Below, piece after piece: positions 11,801 to 23,808 of a DNA stretch of 64,000 nt. A program made the position numbers and the translations under genes. The stretch spans positions 8,647,001 to 8,711,000 of the forward strand of contig NC_066333.1 of NCBI RefSeq assembly GCF_022539315.1, given 5' to 3'. The notes beneath the pieces are model-generated. The model did not search any database. It worked only from the letters and a program-made list of their open reading frames with translations, and was not told the origin of the DNA. Position 1 is the stretch's first letter, and each line of letters begins with the position of its first letter. This stretch comes from Serinus canaria. Its lineage: Eukaryota > Chordata > Aves > Passeriformes > Fringillidae.

Positions 11801-14800
11801 GCTTTTATTGTGATCATGCTGGCCTTTACTGGTCATGTTTTATTCTTTGCTATTTTATTTTGAAGTCAGCACGTTAAAAAGGAAAAAAAAAATCGCAATG
11901 TTATTTTAATCAGACCAAATGAAAGAGCAAATCAGAGCGAGAATTTTAATCTGCCCCAAGCAAAACTGCCTTGTACATCTGTCATGTTGGGATTAGTGGA
12001 ACTCTTTAAAGAAGCTGCAGACTTTTTAAACAAAGTATTAAACATTTGTGACCTGATTTCCATTCTTACAATATTCTCATTAATAAGAGTGCAGGCTGAA
12101 AAGACATCTGTTAGGTCCTATTTGTTTTAAGAATATTAAAGGCTAATAAGAATATTGGAGAGTGGGGGTGTGGGGGCCGGGGGTAGTCTAAGTGTAATAT
12201 TTAGAGCCAAATCTCAGATATGCAGTTTTCCAAAGTGGTTTTGGGTCTAACTTGGTGCAGGGCAGAGGGAAACAGAAATCTTGGACTTTGGATGCTCCAT
12301 GTTGTTGTTTGTGATCTATTTAGGCTGATGGTGCTGGTATAAGCCCTCCTCTTGGGCTGGGAGCTCTGCCTGGGGCCCCATTCCTGTTTAGGGAGAGGAG
12401 AAGGGGAACCTCTGTCTTTCCAAGATAAAATTTAGGCTGAAATGGTGCAGAAGCAGAGATACAGTCTTAAATTGTACACAAACAAAACTAGCATGCGTGT
12501 GTCACCTGCACTCACCCAGTGCTGCTTTGGACTAGCCAGGAAGCAGAGCAGAGAGGGAGTGAAAATGTCCTTCATGGGCTTGCTGCTTGTTTTTTGCTGA
12601 ATGGGAAGGCAGTTAAAGTAAATGGCCTAGCTTAGACCCCTAAGGAAAAAATAAAGCCAGGCTTGTGTTGGGCAAAGCACTCGCTGAAAGAAGCCTTCAG
12701 CACTAACGTGCATGTATGGTTTAAGAGAAGGTTGCTGTCGACTGCAATCTTTGCATCTTGTTTATGCTTGCTGGGTAAAATATTAACTAAAGCATCTGAA
12801 CATAAAGTTCTGGTGTGAAAGAATATCAGCAGGGGAGAGCCATATGGTGCCAGGCTGCTAACAAAATACCAAACGCTGGAGATTCCTTTTTGCAGAAGCC
12901 TGAAAACTCTCGTTCCCATCCATAATACATGAGTTCACGCCTTTGATTACTCCAAACATTAGTCCAAGTGGTGCAGGAGTCTCTTTGGAGCTTACACAAC
13001 TTAGGGCACGCTGTGCTCTTCCCCCCTCTTCCTTTACATAAAAGAAATCGATGTCGAGCTGTTAAGATACAAATATCCAATATGCTGTAAGACAATATGT
13101 TTCTGAAACTGCTGCGTAAGCTGCCTTCCCTCTAATTAAATATAAACTGCAGCAGAGACTCGCCTTTCTTCGTTCCTCTGCTTGAAATTGTTTGGCAAGC
13201 ATGTGGCTCTCCCTAGGACAGCATCTGCAAGTGAGGCTGGTGCCAGTTTTGGGGAAGCCTCTTGCTCCTTGTGGGTGCAATCAGAACCTCTCTGATCAAT
13301 GCTGGGGGCTGTAATTGTCTCTCTGAGCAGCAGCTGCCAGGCACGTTTATCTGAGCCCTCTCTGCAAGCCCAGGGTCAGGTGTATTCAGCAGCAAAAGGT
13401 TCAAACCCAGCATTAGGAGCATTCCCTTGGTGAATAGTATTATAAGAGACAAGAGATGGCTCAGGGGAGCTTTCATGCACACAGTATTAAAAAACTAGTT
13501 ATTGCTGGTGAAATCTATAGGTGACAGTCTGAGGACTTTTGAAATCTTCTCTCTTTCAAACAATCCATGGAAACCAGCAATTTGAAATTGAACAGCTTGT
13601 GCTTGTCACTGGGCTCCCTGAGTGTGGCTGGTTAAGGATTGTGGTGAGCACCTGAACACCTACAGAGTGCAGAGAAAGCTCCCCAGCAGCTGCCTTTGGC
13701 TAACCCACATTCCAGAGCTGGAGCCTTTCCCTGCTCCTGGTGTTTCTGCAGCCTGGGAGATGTAGGTCTGGGGCTTGGAAGGCACTGGCTCTCTGGCAGC
13801 CATAGGTTGGAGCCAAAGCTTGCATTTGAGTCACTTGTTTCAGCTCTTGGACATCCAAACCCTCTGGAAGCACATCAGGTTTAGCACCTAAATGCAGAAT
13901 AAGGCTTTCCTTTTAGCACTGGCTCTTCCCATTGTGGCTGTGTGGGCAATGAAGGGTGATGGAATGGGAATTAAGTCAGTGCCAAAACGCTGCTGGCTGA
14001 ATGTTTGGCAAAAGTTTTATGATAAGGAAGGGTTAAATCTGCAATACTGTGTCCTAGAGAAAGGCTGCTATGGTGAGCTGCTGGGATAAGTGAAGGTGGA
14101 CTTTGAGAGAAGTTTTCTGATTTTAGCCTAAAACTGAATTCTAGTGGGGCTTGAAGCCTAAATTGAGCCTTCCTGAGGGACATGAGTTTAGTCCTTGCTC
14201 CCAAATACCTGTGTAGGAATGAGAGGAAAAGAAATGAATTCACTTCCATGGCAAAGGAAAAAATATTTTTTATTTGTAGTAAATCAAAATCTTTGGGTGG
14301 GTGGGTGAGGTTCTGGGTGAAGTGAGGGTGGGTGAAGTTAGCCCAACTTGAGTGGCTCTGCAGAGAGGAAAGGATTCACCCCCTAAATGCTGACGTGGCT
14401 GCGAGCATGTCTGGAGTCCCAGCTTCTCCTGCATTTGCTACATTTCTCTTCCATAGTTCTGAAGCTTTGCATCTAGCAAGCTTCTGGCAAGTGGAGTTAA
14501 AGGTTTGTTTGTTGCCCTCAATATTTTGATGTAATTAGTCAGTGAGCAACTCACTGCTTTTGCCCAGAGAAACGCGCTCTCCAAGAACACAAGTGACAGG
14601 AGAGGATTAATAGCCTTCTGGAGAGAGCTGCTCTGTTTTTTATTTAATAAAAAAGGGGAAAAAAATGTGCCTGGGAGCAATGTTGTTGCTTTAAAAAAAA
14701 TGACATTTGAAATGGTTAACTCTGCCTGTGGTGTCTCAGCGGAGCACAGAGTTGTCAGCTCCTCTCCCACATTCCCTAGAAACTTTCATCTCCCTCTCAT

Positions 14801-17800
14801 CATGGAGCAGCTTTCCTGGCTCCCAGGGAGGCAGGTTGGCTGCTCCTGCTGCACTCACCCACTGCAAGGACACCCTGCCAGAAAGGGGGGGATTGGGAGA
14901 AAATGATTTGGAGAGGAGAGAAACTTGCAGCTTGTGGGATATGAGCTGGAGCTTGGCTGTGGAGTCTGGGGATTACTGCCCTGCTGGGGACTGTGGGCTC
15001 CCCCTGCTCCTGGCTCAGTTCTGGGACAAAACTGATGCAGCACAGTGAGCTCACTCCATGAAAGAGGCTGGAAGTGGGGGTGAGAGCTGCTCCAGGAGCA
15101 CTGCCCATGGGCATCTAGCTGCTGCCCCACCCTCCTCCTTGCAGTCCCTGCATTGAATTCCCAAGCAAGTGAAGGCTGCAGGAAGGACAGAAAGGTATCA
15201 CTCGCCTCTGTTTAATTTCAATTACACAGAGCCTGCAGGAGAGCTCAGAGCAGTACCAGCAGGGCTATAAACTCCACATATCTGATGATTCTCTTTTTTC
15301 TCAGGCAAATGGTGCACAGCAGCCACCCCATTCAGCAGCAATAATCCTGGGGGGCTGTGACACTCGTGCTGCAGTGGTGACTGCTGTTTAATGAGCTGAC
15401 CCTTCAGAGGGCATTAATTGCCTCATTTTGTGGTGGGCAGCGTGGCACCCTGTGCCTGCCCCTGATCTGGGTGTTCTGCCGAGGGAATGGTTTGGTTTGA
15501 ATGTGCCAAGGCTGGGAGGGGTGGGGGGGCTGAGAGCCAGCGGGCACTGAGCAGAGCTGCCTCGTACCCCTGGGGAGCTGTTGCTGCACGATGATCTCAC
15601 CTCCTTTTATGCCTTATTGCTTCTGTCTCCCTGACTCCATATGACACACGCTTACGTGTCAACTTTTCACTTCTTATATGGCAGTAGAGAGAAAAGGCTT
15701 AATATCGTAAAGACAAGCTGGCAGCTGGGAAGGAGCCCATTTAGTCATCTACCTTTGCGTCAGAGGCACTGCCAGCCCCTTGCCTGGCTCTGCCAGGCAG
15801 CTTCTCCCTCCTCTGCTTGACCTGGTGTCACTCACATGTGCTAGAAATCTCTGTCAGGAAAGCACCTCCCTGAGCAAACACTGTGGTTAGACCCCAGTCC
15901 TGTGCTGGGCCAAGGCAGTTTGTGTTCCACAAACTCATCTGTGTGTCCAGCTCAGGCCAAATTTGGGCAGAAACAATGTGGGTTTTTTTAAGCTTTTGGA
16001 GTTTTGCAGTTGTTTTTAGCCAGAACCTACAGGGCTGAGGGTGAAGTGTCACAGCAGATTCAAAATAACTTGGGCTGTGGCAATCAGCTCTGGAGTGTCT
16101 CAGGAGGTTTGGAGCTCAGAAGGAAGCCAAGAATAATTGACAGATAAATCTGTGGATGGCTAAAGTGGCAGAGGAAAGACCAGTTCATATTTTCCATTTC
16201 TTCTACTCTTTCCCTACACACTGGGGAAATCTCTATTTGCTGCTCAGAAGCTGGTGCTGAACCCTGTGCTGCCTCCTCCCAGGGAGGTTGTCTGTAGTTG
16301 GCTTTTTACATTTGGCTTCCCCTCAGTGCTCAGCCTTGTGCAAGCTCCATGCTCTCTTCTCTCATCCCTTGGTTTCCAAAGTGATGATGGAGTGGTTTGG
16401 GTGCAGTGTGTCAGATACTCGAGCTGGATCAACACCTCCAGCTCAGTCTGTTTGATGTCCATCCCTGCTGGGAGTACTTCCCTGTGCAGGCTTACAGCAG
16501 CTGTGGGGAAAGGAACTTTGGTTTCAGCAGTTGCTGATGCCTCCTTTCCCCTCTCAGCTTGTTGGGGTGGGCTTGTGTTACCAGCTTGGGGACAGCCCTG
16601 TCCCCATGCCCACGGGTGAGGAGATGCACAGGGGGCTGGTGCTGTGACTGCTGTCGTGGTGGAGGTGGAAGCTGCTTTCCACCAGAGGTGTCCCAACAGC
16701 TGGGAGAAAGGGAGATGAATTAAGGAAGTCTTGGAGCTGAAATCCCTGACTCATTTGTTCCTCTGAATCCTTGTGGCTCCTTCCTCACCGGCCCCTTCTT
16801 CAACCACTCTTCTCCCTGTTCATCTTCAGGTCCACAGTCCTAATGCTGCCCTGGGGCCCCTTTGTGCAGCACAAGGAGCACACACAGCCCTGAAGGTTGT
16901 CCCAGACCTCCTCAGGTGGGGAAGGACATCCTTGCCCAACACCTGCACTGCTGGTGGCCACACTCCTTGTTCCTGTTCTCACCCTGGCTTACACAGCCTG
17001 TTTTCCCACTCCTGAGGGCTCCTGATCAGCAGCACCCCAGGAAGGGTTTTACAAGACCCTTGTCACCTCACCCTGAGCCATCAGGTGGTTTCCTTCAGCA
17101 GCAACTTCTTGGGGCTGCTTCCTTCCCACTGGTCCAAGACATGCTTGTCCAAAAGCATCTCCAAGAATTTATCCACACTGAATTCTCCTGCTGATGTTTC
17201 GACACGTTGGCTCCACAGAGGCTTTCAATTTGGTATGAAAAGTAATTATTGCCAGGGTGCAGTTTAGCTGTTGTGTTTTACAGTGCTGGTAAGGTTAAAA
17301 GAAATAATAATAATAATACAAGAAAGACTCAGCCAGAGTAACTGCCTGCAACATGCTATTTGCATTTTTAAGGAAATACTTCTTTGAGACAGCTTGGGTG
17401 AAAGGTCAGCATTTGCATATAAATGGAAAAGAAAGTGTGTGATGCTGGAAGTTACATCTATATTATTTTCTCAGCAGTGAGCTGCTGTTCTGGAGATTAA
17501 GGGACGCCGTTTGCATTTGGCTTTTGTTGAATAGAGAAGGTACCAGGAAAGGCAAATTAGAACAAAATAATGAGGGAGATGTGCAAGAAGAAAGAAGCAG
17601 CATCCTGTTTCTGAGGGATGCTCTCCTGCATGCCTGACACCTCAGACGCCTGCTTGCACACGCACTGGGCACGCGTGGATGAGTGTGGCTGAGAGGGGCT
17701 CCCTTTGCATGTACAAAAGGGGGGATGCTGGGGAGGGGTCCCTGCTGTGAATAAGCTTGGCAGAAAGGAGGATGATGGTGCTCATCATTTGGAAGGGTTA

Positions 17801-19795
17801 TGCTGGGGTTTTCATGTTGTTTTTTTTTTTTTAATATTGTTCTTTTCTATTTTCATCAGGCTCAGGTATGTTTGGGGAGGAATTACCAGCCATCTCAATG
17901 AGGTTCCTTCAATTGCAGTAGGAACATTCACACTTTGAGGCTGGCAGGGCAAAGGCAGGAGGCAGAGAAATCCACAACTCAGGTCTTGCTCTTGCCCTGA
18001 AGGGGTCCACATTGGCTGAGGGATTTTCCAGACCCTGCTGCTGCCCTGAGCCTTGGAAACACCAGAAGGATTCTGTGGTGGAGAACCCCAGTGCTTTGTT
18101 TCCCCTCTTGTTGGTGGCCTCCCTCGCCACACTCTGAGCAGCTTTGTGCTCTGAGAGCTCCCCCACGGAGCTGGGGGAAAATCGGATGTTGAACAATGTT
18201 CACTCTTTAATCTTTTTGATCAATACCTAAGAACACCGTGCAGGCAGCAGCGGTGCTGTGGGCACGCAGCTTTTGTTCCTCTCTGAAGAGTACACAAGTG
18301 CTTCAAGGATGGAAAGTGAAAAACAGCTCCTTTTATACCTTCTGCTGTGTCCTGCTGCTGTGTGCTGTGCTGCTGCCACTTGGTAGGAAAATAAAAAAGG
18401 CTCTAATAAAACTCTTATTAACTGGCCGTGAACACTGGAGCATGAATATTGCTCCTAATGAGGAGACACCGCAGCCTCATTTGCTTCCCTTGCATTGTAG
18501 GTGCACAGGGCTTCAGCTGCTGCTGCCCTGGGTGACACAGAGAAACAGGAGGGAATGTTGGTCCTTCCCTAGAGCACAATTTGCTGTGCAGAGGTGCTGG
18601 GCAGGGGTGGAAAGAGGACCCCAGATGAAGGGTGGCACAGCCATCAGCAGGGTCTGGGCATGGCAGGTCCCATGGCAGGGTGATGTCTGTACCCTGCCTC
18701 TGGTGGATTTTGAGCTGGTTAATGAACCCCACCACTGAGGGTTTTGCTCCCTCTCCAAGGAGCAGTTTTCCATGCTTCTTCCAATTGCAACATGTTTTTG
18801 TGTTTGGGGAATCTGAATCTTTTTGTGATTCAATTAGTTGCTCACTGTCCTGTCCTGGATCCGTGGGGAAGGGGTGATTCCCTGTTCCCATCAAGGACCT
18901 GACAAAGAGTTCAAGAGCATGCAAAGGTGCCAGGTATGACAAGAAAAAGCATGAGCTGGCAGAGCTGAGGTGAGCACAGGGGCTGACACAGCTGCCAGCA
19001 TCAGAAGCAGGATGAGCCAAGAGGTGAGGTGGCAGGGACTGGGAAGGAGGATGTGAGTCACTTGTGCTTCAGGCAATGCTGGAGGAGAGAGACCAGGGGA
19101 TGCTCCCTGGGCTGCAGGAATGGCTGGAAGGAGAGCAGCAGTTTCTTGTGGCTGGAAATGCAGCCACACTGCTGATGGTGACCTTGGCATTGTCTGGTGC
19201 TCCCCTCCTTTGTCCTGTGTCCCAGGACCTGCAGAGCTGAGCAGGCTGTACCTGGCTGTCAGCACTGAACACCTCGGAGCTGTGCTGGTGCTGAGCCAGT
19301 GGCTCAGTGTGTCAGCAAGGCACAGGCTGCAGGGGCTGCTTGGCAGGGAAAGCACTATAGAAAAGCTCGTTCCCACTGAAATCAAGCCCTTCCTTATAAT
19401 AAATAAAAGGTCAGAGTGTGCATCACAGATTTCATGATGTCACAGCATGTGGTTTGGTGGCAGGGTAGGCTAAGCACTGTGTGTTTGTTGGGGCAGTGGA
19501 ATCACAAATGCAGTTCACTGGTGCAGTGAGTTGTTGGGTCTCTGGACAGCCATGTAGTGCTGCAAGGCACCCTCTGGCTCTGTGCTGCCGTGGAAGGAGC
19601 CACAGCTGGGAATGATGTGGGGCTGAGGAGCAGAGAGCCCATGAGCAAACGCTGTGAGCTGAGCAAACACAGTGACAGGGTCAGGTTCCCACAGCTCAGC
19701 CCCAGATTTTGGGAGGAAACTGCATGTGACTCCTTAATTTTTCTTTTTATGGAGATTACAAACACATTGGGACTTCTTCCAGGGGAGAACATCAA
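8900..19795. other. Long noncoding stretch (probable MYT1 5' intron)
   Basis: No CR1 tails, tRNA or domain-bearing frames seen. Mostly single-copy sequence. Contains a short (AAT)5 at 17303-17318, T runs near 11769 and 17820, and a palindromic GAACAATGTTC at 18191-18201 with a SOX-like AACAAT core. AT-rich blocks at about 11800-12170 and 12640-13220 look different from neighbours. Confidence 0.5.
11800..12170. promoter_or_regulatory. Candidate conserved noncoding element
   Basis: AT-rich, repeat-free block with two CATCTG E-boxes (11976-11981 and 12105-12110) and several TTAAT/ATTAA homeodomain cores. Base texture differs from the GC-richer, more degenerate intron DNA around it. Function inferred from texture alone. 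Confidence 0.25.
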
Positions 19796-19799
19796 AGCT

Positions 19800-19934
19800 C
19801 AACATCCCCATCCCTGGAAGTGTCCAAGTCCAGTTGGATGGGACTTGGAGCACCCTGGGATAGTGGAAGGTGTCCCTGCCCATGGCAGGGGGTTGGAATG
19901 AGATGAGCTTTGTCCTTTCCAACCCAAAACATTT
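19800..19934 (+). mobile_element. CR1 LINE 3' fragment
   Basis: CCATCCCTGGAAGTGTCCAA, TTGGATGGGACTTGGAGCA, GGCAGGGGGTTGGAATGA and CCTTTCCAACCCAAAAC in order mark a CR1 tail in the gene's orientation. Confidence 0.9.
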
Positions 19935-20792
19935 GAGGACCTCCCTGGTGATTGCCCAGCTCCTCTCTAAACGTGATAAGGAAAACTATCTTCAGTTTAG
20001 CAAATGAACAAAGTAATCTACAATCCAGCCAGACATGCTAGATCTCCCATCCATACATCCCATCTTAACTAATTATTAAATCATATTTGCTGATAAGTAT
20101 GAGATGTAATATCTATTACACAGCTGTTAAACCTCAATTAATATGTTTTAATGATCAGTCGTTTACTGTGCAATATACAATTAACATCCGGTATTAGATC
20201 ATCTGGTATTAGATCTTAAATTAAATGTGTGTTTGGGAAGCTAAATGCTTTGCAGCACTGAACACAGCCCTGCTGCAGTAAACAGAGATAATTGCCTGAA
20301 ATATGCAGCATTCCTGTGCCCTGAGAGGGGGCTAACCAACCCTCCTGGCATCGGAGATGAATGGAGGAGAATTGCTGAGGAAGCTGGGTTCTACTTGTTC
20401 ACTGTATTTCAATTCCTACAGAGGTTTTAATTCCTTTCCTTTGGAAAAAAGCACCCTGATGCAGAGCTGCTGTTCCTGCAAGTGGGAAGGTTGAGGTGCG
20501 TGGGGTGCTGGCTCAGAGGGGTTTTTACTTGGTAAATGTTGGGCAGGAGCGTGGGGCAATTAATTGTGCTGAGTCCTGGGGCTGTGTGAGGGTGTTCAGT
20601 GCTGCAGTTTGGAGCTGAGACTGAGGCCTTAAATCACAGATAAGGCTCATGCTACCTGCCAGCAGGAAAGCTCTCATTGCACCAAGGGCTTGGGCCCTGC
20701 AGGGCAGTAAATTCACTTGCTGGTGTTCTCCAGGCAGTGGCCACAGAGCTGCGTGTGTGGGCAACAAGAAACACAGAAGGGGCTGGATTGGC

Positions 20793-21050
20793 TCCTTAAA
20801 GGTCATCCTGCTCCAGTTCTCTACATTCAGGGACCCCTCCCATCATTGCAGGCTGCTCCAAACCCTGTCCAAACTACTTCTGGGGATCCAGGGGCAGCCA
20901 CAGCTCCTCTGGGCAGCCTGTGCCAGGGACTCCCCACCCTCTGAATAAAGAACTTCTTCCTAACCTTGAACCTACGTCTCTGGTTTAGTTTGAAGCTGCT
21001 GCTCCTGATCCCATCACTGTTCACCCATGTAAAAAGTTGCTTTCCCTGTT
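20793..21050 (-). mobile_element. CR1 LINE fragment, reverse
   Basis: Reverse-oriented CR1: GGCTGCTCCAAACCCTGTCC, CTCTGGGCAGCCTGTGCCAG and AAGAACTTCTTCCTAACC in order. The extreme 3' tail is missing or diverged. Confidence 0.85.
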
Positions 21051-23707
21051 TTGTGTAAAATGCAGGGGTGTCAGGCAGCCAGCAGTGCAGAGGGTGCAGC
21101 AGCCCAGGAGTGCCTTCTCCAGATTAGAGGAGGTGTAAAATTTGGTTTTGAGATTTTTTTTTAAATTCATGTAAAAGTTGGGGCCACAAAATGCTCCCTC
21201 TGATCCCTTATATGGCTGCAGTGTCTGCTCTGAGAAGAGAGCTCACATTGTCTGGTGGGATGCTGAAGGACCAGCCTGCTCTCAGATGCTGCTGCCTCCT
21301 TAACTCAGGACTCACCTTTCCCGTGAAAAATGCACCTGAACAAAAATGAAGAAAAATTTTCCTCCCTTCCTTTTTCTTTTCTTACTCTTGGAGGAACAAA
21401 TGAAGATTGATATGTTTTTCCTCTAGTCTTTCAGTTTGAATATGCAGTGATGGATCTTACAAGGAAAGGAAGCCTTCACCCATCACTTTGTTATAGCAGG
21501 TGTAACCTCTGCAGAGATTTGGGGGTGGGGTGGGGCTGCAGCTGGGGCTCCCCTGGCACTGTGAGGACATGTGTGAGAGCTGACTGCCACCAGGCACCCT
21601 CCTCCTCATTTTCTATTCATCCTCACCCCAAAGCTTCCTATGAGGTTTCTTGTGTTTATTTTTGGGAGACTTTTCTGTGATTGCTTAGAGGGTTAAATTT
21701 TTTTTTCTGCCAAATTAATGCTTTCTTCTCTCTTTGGAAATGTGAAGCAAAACATACATGAGTCTGATTAACACTCCAAATTGCTGTGGTCTCCCTCCCA
21801 AGGTTCCACATCATCTTGTTTGGGGTCAGATGGTGGTGACTCAAACCTTTCAAGGAACTTGTTCTTTTGTACCAGGATTCCACACAACTGGGAATGCTTT
21901 GGTTCACAGCTGTAGATATCCCAGAGGGGGACAGATAGATTGAAGGTTTGGGAAGAACCTCATTGGCAGAGCATGGTGGTGGCTTGTCATGAATGTTGAT
22001 GGGGAAAAGCAGCCTAAGACTCCAGTCTGTGCTCCAGTCCTGCCTGGGTCCTGGCACTGAGGAGGGAGGTGGTGGGGAAAGCTGCTAGTTTCCTTTGGGA
22101 TTGATCCATCAGACCAGCTGAGCATCTCAGTAATTTTCCAAGGGGTTGTGGATGCAAGTGCTGCAGGCTCTGAGCTCTCACTGTCCAACCTCAGTGCCAG
22201 GAGGGACCCCAGAATGTGCCATTCCCTCTGGGATCTGCTTCCCATGGGCTAAAAAACATATTTAAAATATTATCCCACAGCTGCTGGTGGGTGGCCCAGG
22301 CAGGGGTTAACAGACATGTCCTTCATACAACCAGAGAGCTTCGTTTCTGCTGAAGCCAGGATCCAGAGGGAGGTGGAAAGGGCAGAGCCAGCAGTGCAAG
22401 CTGATCCTCCCCAGAGACCAGATGCATTTAAGCAGCACGGAATAGAGGAAATCTGATTCCAGTGTTGACAGAGCTTCCTTGGCCATTCCAACTGGGCTGG
22501 GCAGAGGGACTGGGGCAGGCTGGAAGGCTCTGAGCTGCTGTGGCCAACACATCCTCAGCCAGGCCGAGGCTCCTTGCCCCAATACTCAGTTCTTTCTCAC
22601 CTCTTGCTTAAAGGGTTGAAGTCATGGGACATGAGGATGGGGCCTTTGGCAAGGATAAGATGGCACTTTGAGCCAGATTTAACCACAGCAGCTTCCAGGA
22701 TTCACCCTTTACTTGGGCTCATGTGAGAAAACAGGCCCAGAGAGAATGAATCTGCACGTGCTGCTAATTTTTCTCCTTGTGGTTGAGTCTCATGACATCT
22801 CATCCTTTCAAAAGTCTTCTAAGCTATCTTTCAGGTTATCCAGGATCCATTGTTTGCACAGCTTAACCCTCTCTTTGCTCCTGCCCCTACTGCATCCCAT
22901 AGAGGATGCTCCTGTTTTAAAATGTGGAGCTGGGAGAAGGATGCTGAAGGAATTGCTTTAGATAAGCAGGCAGGCAGTGCTGACCTATGAATGTGCTGTT
23001 GAAACATCTTTATTTCTTCTGATTTTATATTTCCTCCTCTGTTCTCCTTTCTTCTGTCCATTTCTAGCTTTTCCCCCTCATTTTCTTTAGTTTTCATCAT
23101 CTGCTTGGCCATCTGTGCCTCCCCACTCCCTTTCCTCAGAGATTCTCCAAAGCAGAATAGCATTTCAGCAACTCTTGGATTTTTTTTCTGCAAGCCCTGA
23201 GCCTTTTCTGAAGGTCCAGGCCAGAGCAAAGTGCTTTGAATGTGGTTTGGAGTCTCTAACACAAATGATTCTCCTGTGACACCTAGAAAAGTCTCCCCAG
23301 CTGCCCTCTTGGCTTCAGAACAGCTGTTTTAGGACAAATACATCAAGGGGACTTTGACAGCCACCTATCTTAAGAACCATCTTGGATGTACATCACTCTA
23401 AGATTGAATTATCCCAGTCTTTCAGCATTAATTTCCAACTGTTAACAGTGTGCTTTTCAACTGAGGACTGAGCAGAGCAGAGCTGCAGTGTTTGGGGTAG
23501 GCTGAGGGTGGAAATTATGGTTTGGGCTCTTGGCCATGGCACAGCACCCTGGGGTCCTGCTCAGGGCATGGAGATCCTCAGGATCTGTATGGCCATTAAA
23601 GAAATCAGGCAGGGAATAAACACTGCATTTCTACCTCTGGTTGGTGCTGCTGAGGGGGGCTGGGCTGGCTCTGGATCCTGACCCTGTTTTCCTCTTTCCC
23701 TGCCCAG
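21051..23707. other. Noncoding stretch, nothing recognised
   Basis: Single-copy sequence with no repeat family, RNA gene or supported exon before the candidate exon at 23708. Confidence 0.5.
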
Positions 23708-23808
23708 AAAATGAGTTTCGGGGTGAGCTGCTGAGCCAGAGGTGGACCTGTGGAGAGAAGATCAGCAGCTGCGAGGGAGCCGCCGGCCTGCACGGCACAC
23801 GCATCAAG
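23708..23808 (+). other. MYT1: Candidate upstream (5') exon of MYT1
   Basis: 101 nt bounded by a strong acceptor (pyrimidine run CTCTTTCCCTGCCCAG) and a donor AAG|GTGGGC, with locally raised GC against its flanks. It holds a small upstream frame, ATG at 23711 to TGA at 23734. A different frame (about 33 codons) is open through the exon and ends in phase 0, so it would read directly into the exon 1 ATG, but no in-frame ATG lies in it. Most likely a noncoding 5' exon spliced to 30837; an N-terminally extended isoform is possible. No transcript evidence is available to me. Confidence 0.5.
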
